A DNA stretch of 64,000 bases from Streptomyces sp. CC208A (lineage in GTDB: Bacteria; Actinomycetota; Actinomycetes; Streptomycetales; Streptomycetaceae): assembly GCF_030010625.1 (NCBI RefSeq), contig NZ_JASCXN010000001.1, forward strand, positions 1 to 64,000, given 5' to 3'. Positions 15,160 through 22,901 of this stretch are shown here, in pieces; the first letter of the stretch is position 1; every line of letters begins with the position of its first letter. The notes under the pieces were generated by a model. The model ran no database searches, was not told where the DNA came from, and worked only from the letters and a program-made list of their open reading frames with translations. Position numbers and translations under genes: made by a program.

Positions 15160-16134
15160 TCAGGGCGCCGTCCGCAGCGTCCGGGACGGGGACTCGCCGA
15201 ACTTCTCGCGGTAGCGGGCGGCGAAGCGGCCCTGGTGGGCGAAGCCCCAGCGCCAGGCGACCTCGCTCACGCTCACCTCGTCCGGCTCGGCCGCCCGCAG
15301 CTCCTCCCGCACCCGGTCGAGCCGGACCTCCCGGACGTACGCCATCGGCGACATGCCGACGTACTCGCGGAAGGACTCCTGGAGCCGGCGGACGCTCACG
15401 CGCGCGTGGGCGGCGAGTTCGGTGGTGGTGAAGGGGTGCTCCGGGCGCTCCCGCACCGCGTCCATGGCCCGCTTGACCGGCGCCGGGCGGCGCGGCCCGC
15501 CCGGGTGGGCGAGCTCGTCCCGCCAGGGGTGCTCGGCGGCAAGCAGCAGGCCGTTGAGGAGCGCCTCCTGCAAGGGGCGGGCGACCAGTTCGTGGTGGGC
15601 GAGGCCCTCGCCGGCCAGCGCCTCGGCGGCGACCCGGCGGGCGAACCGCACCCAGCTGAGGCCGGGACCGCCGGTGATGTCGAGGCGGGGCCGGAAGGCG
15701 AGGCCGCCGTGCGGCGGGCGGCCCAGGAGGCTCTCCAGGCGGTCGCGCAGCTCGGTGGCACCGACCTTCACGGAGAGGATCCGCCCGTCGCCGCTCCAGC
15801 GGTCGAGGAAGGTGTCCCCCGCGGGGTCGAGGAGCAGCGCCTCGCGGGCGGAGGCGTACACGGTGGGGCCGCGGCCCTGGCGCATCTCCATGGTGCCGCT
15901 GAGCGGGGCGTTGAGGTGGTACGCGCCCAGCTCGCCGAAGCTCATCCGGACGTCGGCCCCGCAGCTCAGGTCGCCGATGACCAGCGGCCCGAGCTCGACG
16001 ATGTCGAAGCGGGCCGCGAAGGTCCGGTGCGGGTCGACGACGTCCATCCGGCTCGCGTAGTAGCGCGCCTCGATCTCCTCGCGCGCCTCGTCGACGTCCC
16101 CGGTCGTAAAAGAGCTCCCACCCACAGCACCCAC
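15160..16134 (-). CDS. AraC/XylS-family transcriptional regulator
   Basis: A 324-residue regulator with an N-terminal AraC-binding-like (cupin-related) domain (about residues 30-200) and a C-terminal double helix-turn-helix (about 220-320, from HPFTTTELAAHARVSVRRLQ to FGFAHQGRFAARYREKFGESP-type sequence, here WGFAHQGRFAARYREKFG). The latter is the signature AraC HTH. No good ribosome-binding site is seen. GTG 16134 or GTG 16125 are the most likely starts. It is divergent from a small conserved protein and has no adjacent catabolic operon, so its target is unknown. Confidence 0.8.
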   Translation of the reverse strand: MGAVGGSSFTTGDVDEAREEIEARYYASRMDVVDPHRTFAARFDIVELGPLVIGDLSCGADVRMSFGELGAYHLNAPLSGTMEMRQGRGPTVYASAREALLLDPAGDTFLDRWSGDGRILSVKVGATELRDRLESLLGRPPHGGLAFRPRLDITGGPGLSWVRFARRVAAEALAGEGLAHHELVARPLQEALLNGLLLAAEHPWRDELAHPGGPRRPAPVKRAMDAVRERPEHPFTTTELAAHARVSVRRLQESFREYVGMSPMAYVREVRLDRVREELRAAEPDEVSVSEVAWRWGFAHQGRFAARYREKFGESPSRTLRTAP

Positions 16135-16144
16135 GAGGCGAAAA

Positions 16145-16150
16145 GATAAT
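16145..16150 (+). promoter_or_regulatory. Possible -10 element GATAAT
   Basis: GATAAT lies in an unusually AT-rich pocket between the AraC gene and the 79-residue gene. No matching -35 is seen, so this is a weak call. Confidence 0.3.
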
Positions 16151-16190
16151 TCATATGACCGGCTCGTCCGGGAGCGGCAGGATGCCTCCC

Positions 16191-16430
16191 ATGGCACGAC
16201 CTCAGGGATTCTCGTACGAAGAGCGCCGGGACGGCTCCGTCGTCCTCACCCACCGCGGACGGGCCGCCGGGGTGCTGCGCGGCGCCCGGGCCGCGAAGTT
16301 CCTCGCCGAGGCGGAGTCCGGGGACGCCCAGCTGGTGATGGCCCGCTGGACCGGGGCGTACCGTTTCGGCAACGAGCGGCGGGCGCGGAACCATCCGCGT
16401 AACCAAGGTGGCCGAACCCTGCGCAGCTGA
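16191..16430 (+). CDS. Small conserved streptomycete protein, function unknown
   Basis: A 79-residue basic protein beginning MARPQGFSYEERRDGSVVLT. I recognise this type as a small protein widespread in Streptomyces without an assigned function. It reads GRAAGVLRGARAAKFLAE and ends with GNERRARNHPRNQGG, so it is rich in Arg and Asn and could bind nucleic acid (inference). ATG 16191 is chosen over ATG 16155 because the protein family starts at MARPQGF. It is divergent from the AraC regulator and 36 bases upstream of the double-TerD gene. Confidence 0.7.
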   Translation: MARPQGFSYEERRDGSVVLTHRGRAAGVLRGARAAKFLAEAESGDAQLVMARWTGAYRFGNERRARNHPRNQGGRTLRS

Positions 16431-16466
16431 GGGAACGGGGCGGGTGCCCGGATCGTTGGGAGGGGC

Positions 16467-17681
16467 ATGACCGCAATGACCCCCGGCTCGAACCTTCCGC
16501 TCACCGCCGCCCGCGTGGCGGTGGACGTCGCCGCCCCCGTGCGGCTCGACGTCTCGGGCCTGCTGCTCGGCGCCAACGGCAAGGTGCGCTCGGACGACGA
16601 TTTCATCTTCTACAACCAGCCCGCGGGCCCCGGCGTCACCTACCGGTCCGGCGGCGGCACCGCACCCGACGCGATCCTGGTGGACACCGGCGCCCTGCCC
16701 GCCGGCATCGAGAGGATCGTGGTCACGGCCAGCCCGGACGCCGCCGGCCAGACCTTCCAGGGCATCGAGCCCACCGCGACCGTCCGCGACGCCGGCAGCG
16801 GCGCGGTCATCGCCACCTTCACCCCGCCGCAGCTGGCCACCGAGACGGCCCTGGTGGTCGTCGAGATCTATCTGCGCAACGGCGCCTGGAAGGTCCGCGC
16901 CGTCGGCCAGGGGTACGCGAACGGCCTGGCCGGCATCGCGACCGACTTCGGCGTCTCCGTGGACGAGGAGCCCGCCGCCCCGGCCGCCGCGGCACCCACC
17001 GCCCCCGCACACGTCACCCCGCCCTCCTTCACTCCCCCGCCGATGCCGCCGGCCCCCCCGACCCCGGCCCCCGCTCCGGCCGCCGCCGCTCCCGCCGGCA
17101 CGGGCAAGATCAACCTCGACAAGGGGCGGGTCAGCCTCCAGAAGAACCAGACGGTGTCGCTGGTCAAGGGCGGCCGCCCGCTGCTCTCCCAGGTGAAGAT
17201 GGGCCTCGGCTGGGAGCCCGCGTACCGGGGCAGGGACATCGACCTGGACGCCTCGGTCATCGCGTACGGCCCCCAGCGCAACCACCTGGACAGCTGCTAC
17301 TTCGGCAAGCTGACCATCCTCGGCGGGGCGATCCGGCACTCGGGCGACAACCTGACGGGCGAGGGCGCGGGCGACGACGAGGTCATCACCGTCGACCTCG
17401 GCCGGCTGCCGGCCGACGCCACCGGCCTGGTCTTCACCGTGAACTCCTTCTCGGGACAGAAGTTCACCGAGGTCGCCAAGGCGTACTGCCGGCTGCTCGA
17501 CGCGGCGACCGGCGAGGAGCTGGTCCGCTTCGACCTGACCTCCGCCGAGCCGCAGACCGGCGTGATGATGGCCAAGCTCATCAAGCAGTTCTCCGGCGAG
17601 TGGGAGATGACGGCGATGGGCGAGTTCGTGAAGTCCCGGACGGTCCGGGGCATGGTGAAGCCGGCCGCCCAGGCGCTCTGA
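16467..17681 (+). CDS. Tandem TerD-domain protein
   Basis: A 404-residue protein with two TerD (calcium-binding stress protein) domains. One covers about residues 1-165, the other about 215-395, and they are joined by a Pro/Ala linker (about 168-212). The first domain carries SDDDFIFYNQP, typical of TerD calcium-binding loops; the second has the divergent LDSCYFGKL and SGDNLTGEG loop. TerD proteins occur in tellurite/stress clusters and in Streptomyces differentiation, but no other ter gene is near. GGGAGGGG lies very close to ATG 16467, so ATG 16476 is an equally good start. The gene ends four bases from the convergent acdS stop. Confidence 0.85.
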   Translation: MTAMTPGSNLPLTAARVAVDVAAPVRLDVSGLLLGANGKVRSDDDFIFYNQPAGPGVTYRSGGGTAPDAILVDTGALPAGIERIVVTASPDAAGQTFQGIEPTATVRDAGSGAVIATFTPPQLATETALVVVEIYLRNGAWKVRAVGQGYANGLAGIATDFGVSVDEEPAAPAAAAPTAPAHVTPPSFTPPPMPPAPPTPAPAPAAAAPAGTGKINLDKGRVSLQKNQTVSLVKGGRPLLSQVKMGLGWEPAYRGRDIDLDASVIAYGPQRNHLDSCYFGKLTILGGAIRHSGDNLTGEGAGDDEVITVDLGRLPADATGLVFTVNSFSGQKFTEVAKAYCRLLDAATGEELVRFDLTSAEPQTGVMMAKLIKQFSGEWEMTAMGEFVKSRTVRGMVKPAAQAL

Positions 17682-17685
17682 AGCG

Positions 17686-18702
17686 TCAGAACAGCTCGCT
17701 GTAGGCGTTGAGGGCCGGCTGGCCGCCCAGGTGGGCGTAGAGGACGGTCGCGTCCCGGGCGATCTCGCCCCGGTCCACCAGGTCGACGAGGCCGGCCATC
17801 GACTTCCCCTCGTAGACGGGGTCGGTGACCATGCCCTCGGTGCGGGCGGCGAGCCGCATCGCGTCGAGGGTGGCCTCGTCCGGAACGCCGTAGACGCCGG
17901 CGTGGTAGCGCTCGTCCAGCTCCACGTCGGCGCCGGTGAGTTCGCGCTCGACGCCGACGAGGGCGGCGGTGGACCGGGCGATCCGGGTGATCTGGGCGTG
18001 GGTCTCGGCGGGCTTCGCGGAGGCGTCGATCCCGATGATCCGGCGCGGCCGGCCGCCCTCCTCGGCGAGCGCGGCGAAGCCTGCGACCATGCCGGCCTGG
18101 GTGGAGCCGGTCACCGAGCAGACCACGACCGTGTCGAAGAAGACGCCGAGCTCCCGCTCCTGCTCGGCCACCTCGTAGGCCCAGTTCGCGAAGCCGAGGC
18201 CGCCGAGCGGGTGATCGGAGGCCCCCGCGGGGATCGCGTACGGCTTCCCGCCGCCCTCCTCGACCTCGCGCAGCGCCTGCCCCCAGCTCTCCTTGAAGCC
18301 GATCCCGAAACCGGCCCGCACCAGGCGCACGTCGGCGCCGACGAGCCGGCTGACGAGGATGTTGCCGACCCTGTCGTAGCCGGGGTCGGGCCACTCGACC
18401 CAGCTCTCCTGCACCAGGACGCAGCGGAGCCCGGCGCGGGCGGCGACGGCGGCGACCTGACGGGTGTGGTTGGACTGCACGCCGCCGATGGAGACGAGGG
18501 TGTCGCAGCCCTGGGCGAGGGCGTCGGCGACCAGGTACTCCAGCTTGCGGGTCTTGTTCCCGCCGTACGCGACACCGGAGTTGCAGTCCTCGCGCTTGGC
18601 CCACAGGGCCGCGCCGCCGAGGTGGTGCCCGAGCCGTTCGAGGGGATGGACCGGCGAGGGCCCGAAGAGGAGCGGGTAGCGCTCGAAGTCGTCGATCGGC
18701 AC
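17686..18702 (-). CDS. acdS: 1-aminocyclopropane-1-carboxylate (ACC) deaminase
   Basis: A 338-residue PLP enzyme that splits ACC, the plant ethylene precursor, into 2-oxobutyrate and ammonia. The length equals that of the classical Pseudomonas enzyme. Seen: [18 protein letters not shown], the PLP-lysine motif [10 protein letters not shown] (Lys 50), [23 protein letters not shown], and near the C-terminus [17 protein letters not shown] and [10 protein letters not shown]. The Glu and Leu in these last two motifs separate true ACC deaminase from D-cysteine desulfhydrase. The start is GTG 18702, with AGGGAG upstream. It follows a GntR regulator gene by 61 bases on the same strand, so the two are likely cotranscribed. 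It suggests a plant-associated lifestyle. Confidence 0.9.
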   Translation of the reverse strand: MPIDDFERYPLLFGPSPVHPLERLGHHLGGAALWAKREDCNSGVAYGGNKTRKLEYLVADALAQGCDTLVSIGGVQSNHTRQVAAVAARAGLRCVLVQESWVEWPDPGYDRVGNILVSRLVGADVRLVRAGFGIGFKESWGQALREVEEGGGKPYAIPAGASDHPLGGLGFANWAYEVAEQERELGVFFDTVVVCSVTGSTQAGMVAGFAALAEEGGRPRRIIGIDASAKPAETHAQITRIARSTAALVGVERELTGADVELDERYHAGVYGVPDEATLDAMRLAARTEGMVTDPVYEGKSMAGLVDLVDRGEIARDATVLYAHLGGQPALNAYSELF

Positions 18703-18746
18703 GGGCGGGCTCTCCCTGGGGGTGGGGCGGACGGATGACGACTCCG

Positions 18747-18774
18747 GGATCACGGCTCCGGGATCACGGCTCCG
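18747..18774. repeat. 14-bp tandem duplication across the gntR stop codon
   Basis: GGATCACGGCTCCG occurs twice in direct succession (18747-18760 and 18761-18774). The second copy includes the gntR stop codon (18764-18766). It looks like a recent local duplication and has no evident function. Confidence 0.8.
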
Positions 18775-19459
18775 AGGGCGCGGGGATGCCCGTGACCTCG
18801 GCGACCTCGGTGGTGTCGTCGGCGAGCTGTTCGAGCGCGGCCCAGATCTCGCTGGTGATCCGGGCGGCCTCCTCCGCGTCCCCGGCGGCGCAGGCGTCGA
18901 TGAGACGGGCGTGGAGCTCGGCGGAGCCGCAGCTGCCGGCGTCCCCGAAAAGACGGCGCTCGACGCGGCGGATCAGCGGGGTGTAGCGGTCGATGGTGGC
19001 GGCGGCCGCGTGGTTGCCGCTGGCGCCGACGAGGACCTGGTGCAGCTCGTCGTCGGCGGCGAGGGCGGCCTCGACGTCGGAGGCGAGGACGGCGGCGGCG
19101 AAGCGCTCGTTGGCCTCGCGCATGGTGCGGATGGCCTCGGGGCCGAGCAGCGGCACGGCGGTGCGGGCGGCGAGTTCGTGCATCACCCGCACCACGGAGG
19201 CGGCGTCGCGGACGATCCGGGTGACCGGGCGGGTGACCCGGGTGTAGCTCTGCGGCTTGGTCTCGACGAGGCCCTCGACGGTGAGCCGGGCGAGGGCGTC
19301 GCGGACGGGCGCGCGGGAGAGGCCGAGCCGGTCGGCGAGGTCGGCGTCCTTGAGGAGGGCGCCGGGGGCGAGGTCGCCGCGTACGATCGCCTCGCGCAGC
19401 GATTCGTAGGCCCGGTCGCGCAACAGGGTCCGGCCCACGGGCCGCAGAGCGTCGTCCAT
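18764..19459 (-). CDS. GntR-family regulator (FCD/FadR subfamily), probable acdS regulator
   Basis: A 231-residue regulator with an N-terminal GntR winged helix (about residues 10-75, including [20 protein letters not shown] and [12 protein letters not shown]) and an all-helical FCD ligand domain (about 85-220). It stands directly upstream of acdS on the same strand and probably controls it. ATG 19459 immediately follows a 9-bp inverted repeat (19460-19484) that overlaps a TAACCT hexamer, consistent with autoregulation of a leaderless mRNA. Further upstream lies a six-unit 11-bp repeat array resembling a PHO box. Confidence 0.87.
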   Translation of the reverse strand: MDDALRPVGRTLLRDRAYESLREAIVRGDLAPGALLKDADLADRLGLSRAPVRDALARLTVEGLVETKPQSYTRVTRPVTRIVRDAASVVRVMHELAARTAVPLLGPEAIRTMREANERFAAAVLASDVEAALAADDELHQVLVGASGNHAAAATIDRYTPLIRRVERRLFGDAGSCGSAELHARLIDACAAGDAEEAARITSEIWAALEQLADDTTEVAEVTGIPAPSEP

Positions 19460-19484
19460 GGACTGACAGGTTAGATGTCAGTCC
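19460..19484. promoter_or_regulatory. Perfect 9-bp inverted repeat abutting the gntR start codon
   Basis: GGACTGACA (19460-19468) and TGTCAGTCC (19476-19484) flank a 7-nt centre. On the minus strand the putative -10 TAACCT (19468-19473) lies within it, eight bases before the ATG. This is a natural position for GntR self-repression. Confidence 0.6.
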
Positions 19485-19507
19485 ACGGAGGTCGACAGGA
19501 GATCCGC

Positions 19508-19573
19508 GAACCTGGCGGGAACCCATCGGGAACCCGACGCGAACCCGTCGGGAACCCCACGCGAATCCTCACG
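19508..19573 (-). promoter_or_regulatory. Six-unit array of 11-bp repeats (PHO-box-like) upstream of gntR-acdS
   Basis: GAACC or a close variant begins at 19508, 19519, 19530, 19541, 19552 and 19563, exactly 11 bp apart. On the minus strand the units read GTTCGCGTGGG, GTTCCCGACGG, GTTCGCGTCGG, GTTCCCGATGG, GTTCCCGCCAG and GTTCGCGGATC. The 11-bp direct-repeat pattern beginning GTTC is that of Streptomyces PhoP binding sites, though the A at position 5 is missing. The array lies 49 bases upstream of the gntR start, in the same orientation as that gene. Confidence 0.55.
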
Positions 19574-19613
19574 ACTCCCCCGCCGGCCGGACGCTCCGGT
19601 GGCCGACGGGGCG

Positions 19614-21059
19614 TCAGCGGCGGGGCTGGCGCCGCCAGGGGCCGGTGATCGCGACCATGATGCCCGGCGTCTGGATGCTGGCGTACAGGGTGTCGCCGTC
19701 GGGCGAGAAGACGACGCCGGCGAACTCGCTGTCGTTGAGGTCGTTGCGCGCGATCGGGTAGGTGCGGCCCGAGTCGGTGGCGCCGAAGAGGTGCGAGACG
19801 CCGTCGCCGTCCTCGGCGATGACGAGCCCGCCGTACGGGGAGACCGTGATGTTGTCCGGGCCGTCGAAGGCGCCGTCCTGCTCCGGCGCGGTGTTCACGC
19901 CGAGCAGCACCTTCAGGGTGAGGGTGCGGCGCTTGGGGTCGTAGAACCAGACCTGGCCGTCGTGGGCCGCGCCGGGGCTCTCCTCGCGGGCGTACGAGGA
20001 GACGATGTAGGCGCCGCCGTCGCCCCACCACATGCCCTCCAGCTTCCGGCCGCGGGTGACCTGGCCGTCGGCGAACTGCTTGCGGACGGGCGTGGTGCGG
20101 GCGTCGCGGTCGGGGACGTCCACCCAGTCGACGCCGTAGACGGTGCCGATGCGGGTGGCGCGGGAGAGGTCGTCGACGAACCGGCCCGCGGAGTCGATGC
20201 ACTTGAAGGCCTGGAGGACGCCGGCGTCGTCGGCGAGGGCGCGCAGCCTGCCGCGGCCGTGCTCGAAGCCCTGCGGCGGCACCCAGCGGAAGAGGAGGCC
20301 GTTGGGCTTGGAGGCGTCCTCGGTGAGGTAGGCGTGGCCGCGCCTGGGATCGATGACGACGGCCTCGTGGTCGTAGCGGCCGAAGAACTTGAGGGGCTTG
20401 GGGTCGAGGTTGGCCCGCCGGTCGCGGGGGTCGACCTCGAAGACGTACCCGTGGTCCTTGGTCATGCCGTTGGTGCCGGCGAGGTCGGAGTTCTCCTCGC
20501 AGGTCAGCCAGGTGCCCCAGGCGGTGCGGCCGCCGGCGCAGTTGGTGGAGGTGCCGGCGATGCCGACCCACTCGGCGACGGTGCCGTCGCGGTGGACCTC
20601 GACGACGGTGCAGCCGCCGGCCGCGGCGGGGTCGTAGACCAGGCCCTCGGTGAGCGGGACGGGGTGCTCCCACCGGGAACGGGCGCCCTTGAGCTCGTGG
20701 TTGTACACGATGTACGTGGTGCCGCGCGGGCCTGCGAAGGTGGCGGCGCCGTCGTGCTTGGCGGGGGTGAACTCGCCGCTCTCCAGGCGGGTGACGCCGG
20801 TGCGGGTGATCACGCGGTAGGTGAAGCCCTCGGGCAGGGCGAGGAGGCCGTCGGGGTCGGCGACGAGCGGGCCGTAGCCGAGGCGGTCGTGGCCGTGGCC
20901 GTGGTGCCCGTGGTCCTCGCCCTCGCGGCCGGGGCCGCCGTGGGCGCGCTCGTCGCTCGCGAGGGCCTCGGGGGCGGTGGCGAGGACGCCGACGGCGCCG
21001 GTGAGGGCGAAGCCGGCGGCGGCGGACTTCTGGGTGAACTCTCTGCGGTTGAGGGCCAT
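19614..21059 (-). CDS. Tat-exported PhoX-family phosphatase (DUF839)
   Basis: A 481-residue secreted protein. The N-terminus NRREFTQKSAAAGFALTGAV is a twin-arginine signal with a hydrophobic stretch to about residue 35. It is followed by a His/Gly-rich spacer (about 40-60) and a beta-propeller-type PhoX/DUF839 domain with acidic metal-binding motifs such as TWLTCEENSDL and ITVSPYGGLVIAEDGDG. PhoX enzymes are calcium/iron-dependent alkaline phosphatases that release phosphate from organic esters outside the cell. Three 11-bp GTTC-type repeats at 21112-21144 form a plausible PHO box, fitting phosphate-starvation control by PhoP. GGGAGAG precedes ATG 21059. Confidence 0.85.
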   Translation of the reverse strand: MALNRREFTQKSAAAGFALTGAVGVLATAPEALASDERAHGGPGREGEDHGHHGHGHDRLGYGPLVADPDGLLALPEGFTYRVITRTGVTRLESGEFTPAKHDGAATFAGPRGTTYIVYNHELKGARSRWEHPVPLTEGLVYDPAAAGGCTVVEVHRDGTVAEWVGIAGTSTNCAGGRTAWGTWLTCEENSDLAGTNGMTKDHGYVFEVDPRDRRANLDPKPLKFFGRYDHEAVVIDPRRGHAYLTEDASKPNGLLFRWVPPQGFEHGRGRLRALADDAGVLQAFKCIDSAGRFVDDLSRATRIGTVYGVDWVDVPDRDARTTPVRKQFADGQVTRGRKLEGMWWGDGGAYIVSSYAREESPGAAHDGQVWFYDPKRRTLTLKVLLGVNTAPEQDGAFDGPDNITVSPYGGLVIAEDGDGVSHLFGATDSGRTYPIARNDLNDSEFAGVVFSPDGDTLYASIQTPGIMVAITGPWRRQPRR

Positions 21060-21111
21060 GGTGTGCGGTCTCTCCCTGCTGCTGGCCTGATGTCGCGCAC
21101 ACCATGGCGCG

Positions 21112-21144
21112 CCCGCGGGAACGGGGCCTTAACACCGCGGGAAC
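21112..21144 (-). promoter_or_regulatory. PHO-box-like triple 11-bp repeat upstream of the PhoX-like gene
   Basis: On the minus strand three contiguous 11-bp units read GTTCCCGCGGT, GTTAAGGCCCC and GTTCCCGCGGG. This matches the direct-repeat-unit architecture of Streptomyces PhoP sites (consensus GTTCA followed by pyrimidines). It lies 53-85 bases upstream of the start codon, a suitable place to activate transcription. Confidence 0.6.
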
Positions 21145-21197
21145 GGCCGCGGAGCGCCTGCCCCGACCCCGGGAAAGGCGCTCCGTGAAAGGGTCCG

Positions 21198-22646
21198 TCA
21201 GGCCGAGCCGGCGCGCGAGCGGGCCTTGAAGGCGGCCTTGCGGGCCTCCTTGGCCGCCGCCCGGTCCGGGTGGAGCCGGCCCATCGCGTCGAGGACGTCG
21301 GCGGTGGCGGGGTGCTCGACGCGCCAGGCGCTCTCCAGGAAGCCGGTGTGACGGCTGGTCAGGCCCTCGATGAGCTCCTGGAGCTCCGCCAGGTCGCCGG
21401 CGGCGTCGAGCTGGGCGGCGATGGTGTCCACGGCGAGCCAGAAGATCATGGACTCCGGCGGCGGGGGGATGTCCGAGGCGCCGCGCTCGGCGAGCCAGAC
21501 GCGGGCGAGGCCGCCGAGCTCGGGGTCGTCGAGGACGGCGCGGACCACCGGCTCGGCCTCCGGCCCGACGAGGGCGAGGGCCTGCTGGCAGTGGAGGCGG
21601 CGGAGCGGGGACTCCGGCTCCGAGCCGCGGGCGGCGGCGAGGAGTTCGGCGGCGGCGGGCACCGGCTCGCGCCCGGCGAGCCATGCCTCGGTCTCGGCGC
21701 GGGCGGCGGCCCCGGGATAGCCGGCGAGGGCGTCGAGGAGGGCGTCGGCGTTCTTCTCCGCGAGGTCGCCGACGGCGGGGGCCTCGACCCCGGCCTCCAG
21801 CATGCGGGCGCGGACGCCGTAGAGGCCGAGCGGGGTGAGCCGGACCATGCCGTAGCGGCTGACGTCCTCGTCGTCGACGGGCGGCGCGGGCTCCTCGCCC
21901 TCCTCGGCCATCAGGGCCTCGTCGACGGGCTGGTACTCGACGAGGCCGATGGGCTCCAGGAGCCGGAACTGCTCGTCGAGCCGCATCATCGCGTCGGAGA
22001 CCTGCTCCAGGACGTCGTCGGTGGGTTCGCCCATGTCGTCGGGGACGACCATGGAGGCGGCGAGCGCGGGCAGCGGCACGGGGCCCTCGCCGGGGCCGCC
22101 CTCGCTGACGGTCAGCAGGTAGAGGTTGCCGAGGACGCCCTCCAGGAAGTCGGCCTCCGCCTCGGGGTCCCAGTCGAGGGCGTCGAGGTCGAGGCCGCCG
22201 TCCTCGTCGAGGAGGGGCTCCAGGTCGTCCAGGACGGGGGCGACGGCGTCGGCGAAGACGGCCTCGAAGGCGTCGAGCCAGAGCGCGAGGACGTCCTGCG
22301 GCGCGCCGCCGGTGACGACGGCGAGGTTCTCGCCGGGGGCCGCGGTGCCGGGGGTGTCGTCGTCGGCGCCGTCCTCGACGTCGACGAGGCCGGTGTCGAC
22401 GGCGAGCCGCCAGGCGTCGCCCGCCCAGTACTCGGCGTCCTCGTCGTCGCCGAGGCCGAGGAGGCCGGCGGCCTCCGGCAGCTGCTCGTCGACGAGTTCG
22501 CCGCCGGCGCCGACCCGGGTGTCGGGCCCGGCCCAGCGGGCGAGCCGGACGGCGTGGGCGAGGAGGGGGGCGGCCAGGGCTTCCCGAGCCAGCTCCGCGT
22601 CCGAGGGCAGCCGAACGGGGGGAAGGGTGGGGTGCTCCGCAGCCAT
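21198..22646 (-). CDS. Acidic conserved protein of unknown function
   Basis: A 482-residue soluble protein, strongly acidic, with several Asp/Glu-rich stretches (for example LGDDEDAEYWAGDAW and LLDEDGGLDLDALDWD) and a basic C-terminal tail (KEARKAAFKARSRAG). It has no signal peptide or membrane segment. I know similar proteins only as uncharacterised streptomycete ORFs. The second half looks alpha-helical with HEAT-like Leu/Ala periodicity (inference). ATG 22646 follows a GGAGGAG-like complement (GAGGAGAT). It is divergent from the exported nuclease gene and adjoins the PhoX-like gene. No function is proposed. Confidence 0.7.
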   Translation of the reverse strand: MAAEHPTLPPVRLPSDAELAREALAAPLLAHAVRLARWAGPDTRVGAGGELVDEQLPEAAGLLGLGDDEDAEYWAGDAWRLAVDTGLVDVEDGADDDTPGTAAPGENLAVVTGGAPQDVLALWLDAFEAVFADAVAPVLDDLEPLLDEDGGLDLDALDWDPEAEADFLEGVLGNLYLLTVSEGGPGEGPVPLPALAASMVVPDDMGEPTDDVLEQVSDAMMRLDEQFRLLEPIGLVEYQPVDEALMAEEGEEPAPPVDDEDVSRYGMVRLTPLGLYGVRARMLEAGVEAPAVGDLAEKNADALLDALAGYPGAAARAETEAWLAGREPVPAAAELLAAARGSEPESPLRRLHCQQALALVGPEAEPVVRAVLDDPELGGLARVWLAERGASDIPPPPESMIFWLAVDTIAAQLDAAGDLAELQELIEGLTSRHTGFLESAWRVEHPATADVLDAMGRLHPDRAAAKEARKAAFKARSRAGSA

Positions 22647-22782
22647 GTGGGGAATCTCCTCGACGCGTGCGTGGATCGGTGTGGATCGGCGTGTGAACCG
22701 GTGCCGGATGCCGGTGCGGACCGGTGCCGGCCGGTGTGGGGACGGCCCCTCAGCGTAGACGCATCCGGGGGCCCGCCCGGCG

Positions 22783-22815
22783 GTTCACGGAGCTGTCAGC
22801 CTTCGTACACCCGTC
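22783..22815 (+). promoter_or_regulatory. PHO-box-like 11-bp repeats before the exported nuclease/phosphatase gene
   Basis: Three consecutive 11-bp units begin GTTCAC (22783), TGTCAG (22794) and GTACAC (22805). The first is a perfect PHO core, the third differs at one base and the middle one keeps TCA. The block ends five bases before a TTGACA -35. Confidence 0.55.
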
Positions 22816-22820
22816 GACCC

Positions 22821-22850
22821 TTGACAAGTGGGGCGCTCAGCCAACAGATT
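22821..22850 (+). promoter_or_regulatory. Predicted promoter of the exported nuclease/phosphatase gene
   Basis: A perfect TTGACA (22821-22826) is followed after 18 bp by CAGATT (22845-22850). The -10 is poor, as expected for a promoter that needs an activator, and a PHO-box-like array sits directly upstream. Confidence 0.5.
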
Positions 22851-22901
22851 GACGCGCGTAGATACCTCTGCTGTTCCTCCAAGCACCCTCGGAGCTCCTT
22901 G

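Noticed and set aside
17686-18702. D-cysteine desulfhydrase as alternative name for the ACC deaminase
   Set aside because: The diagnostic Glu in ARTEGM and Leu in AHLGG are those of true ACC deaminase, and the length is exactly 338.
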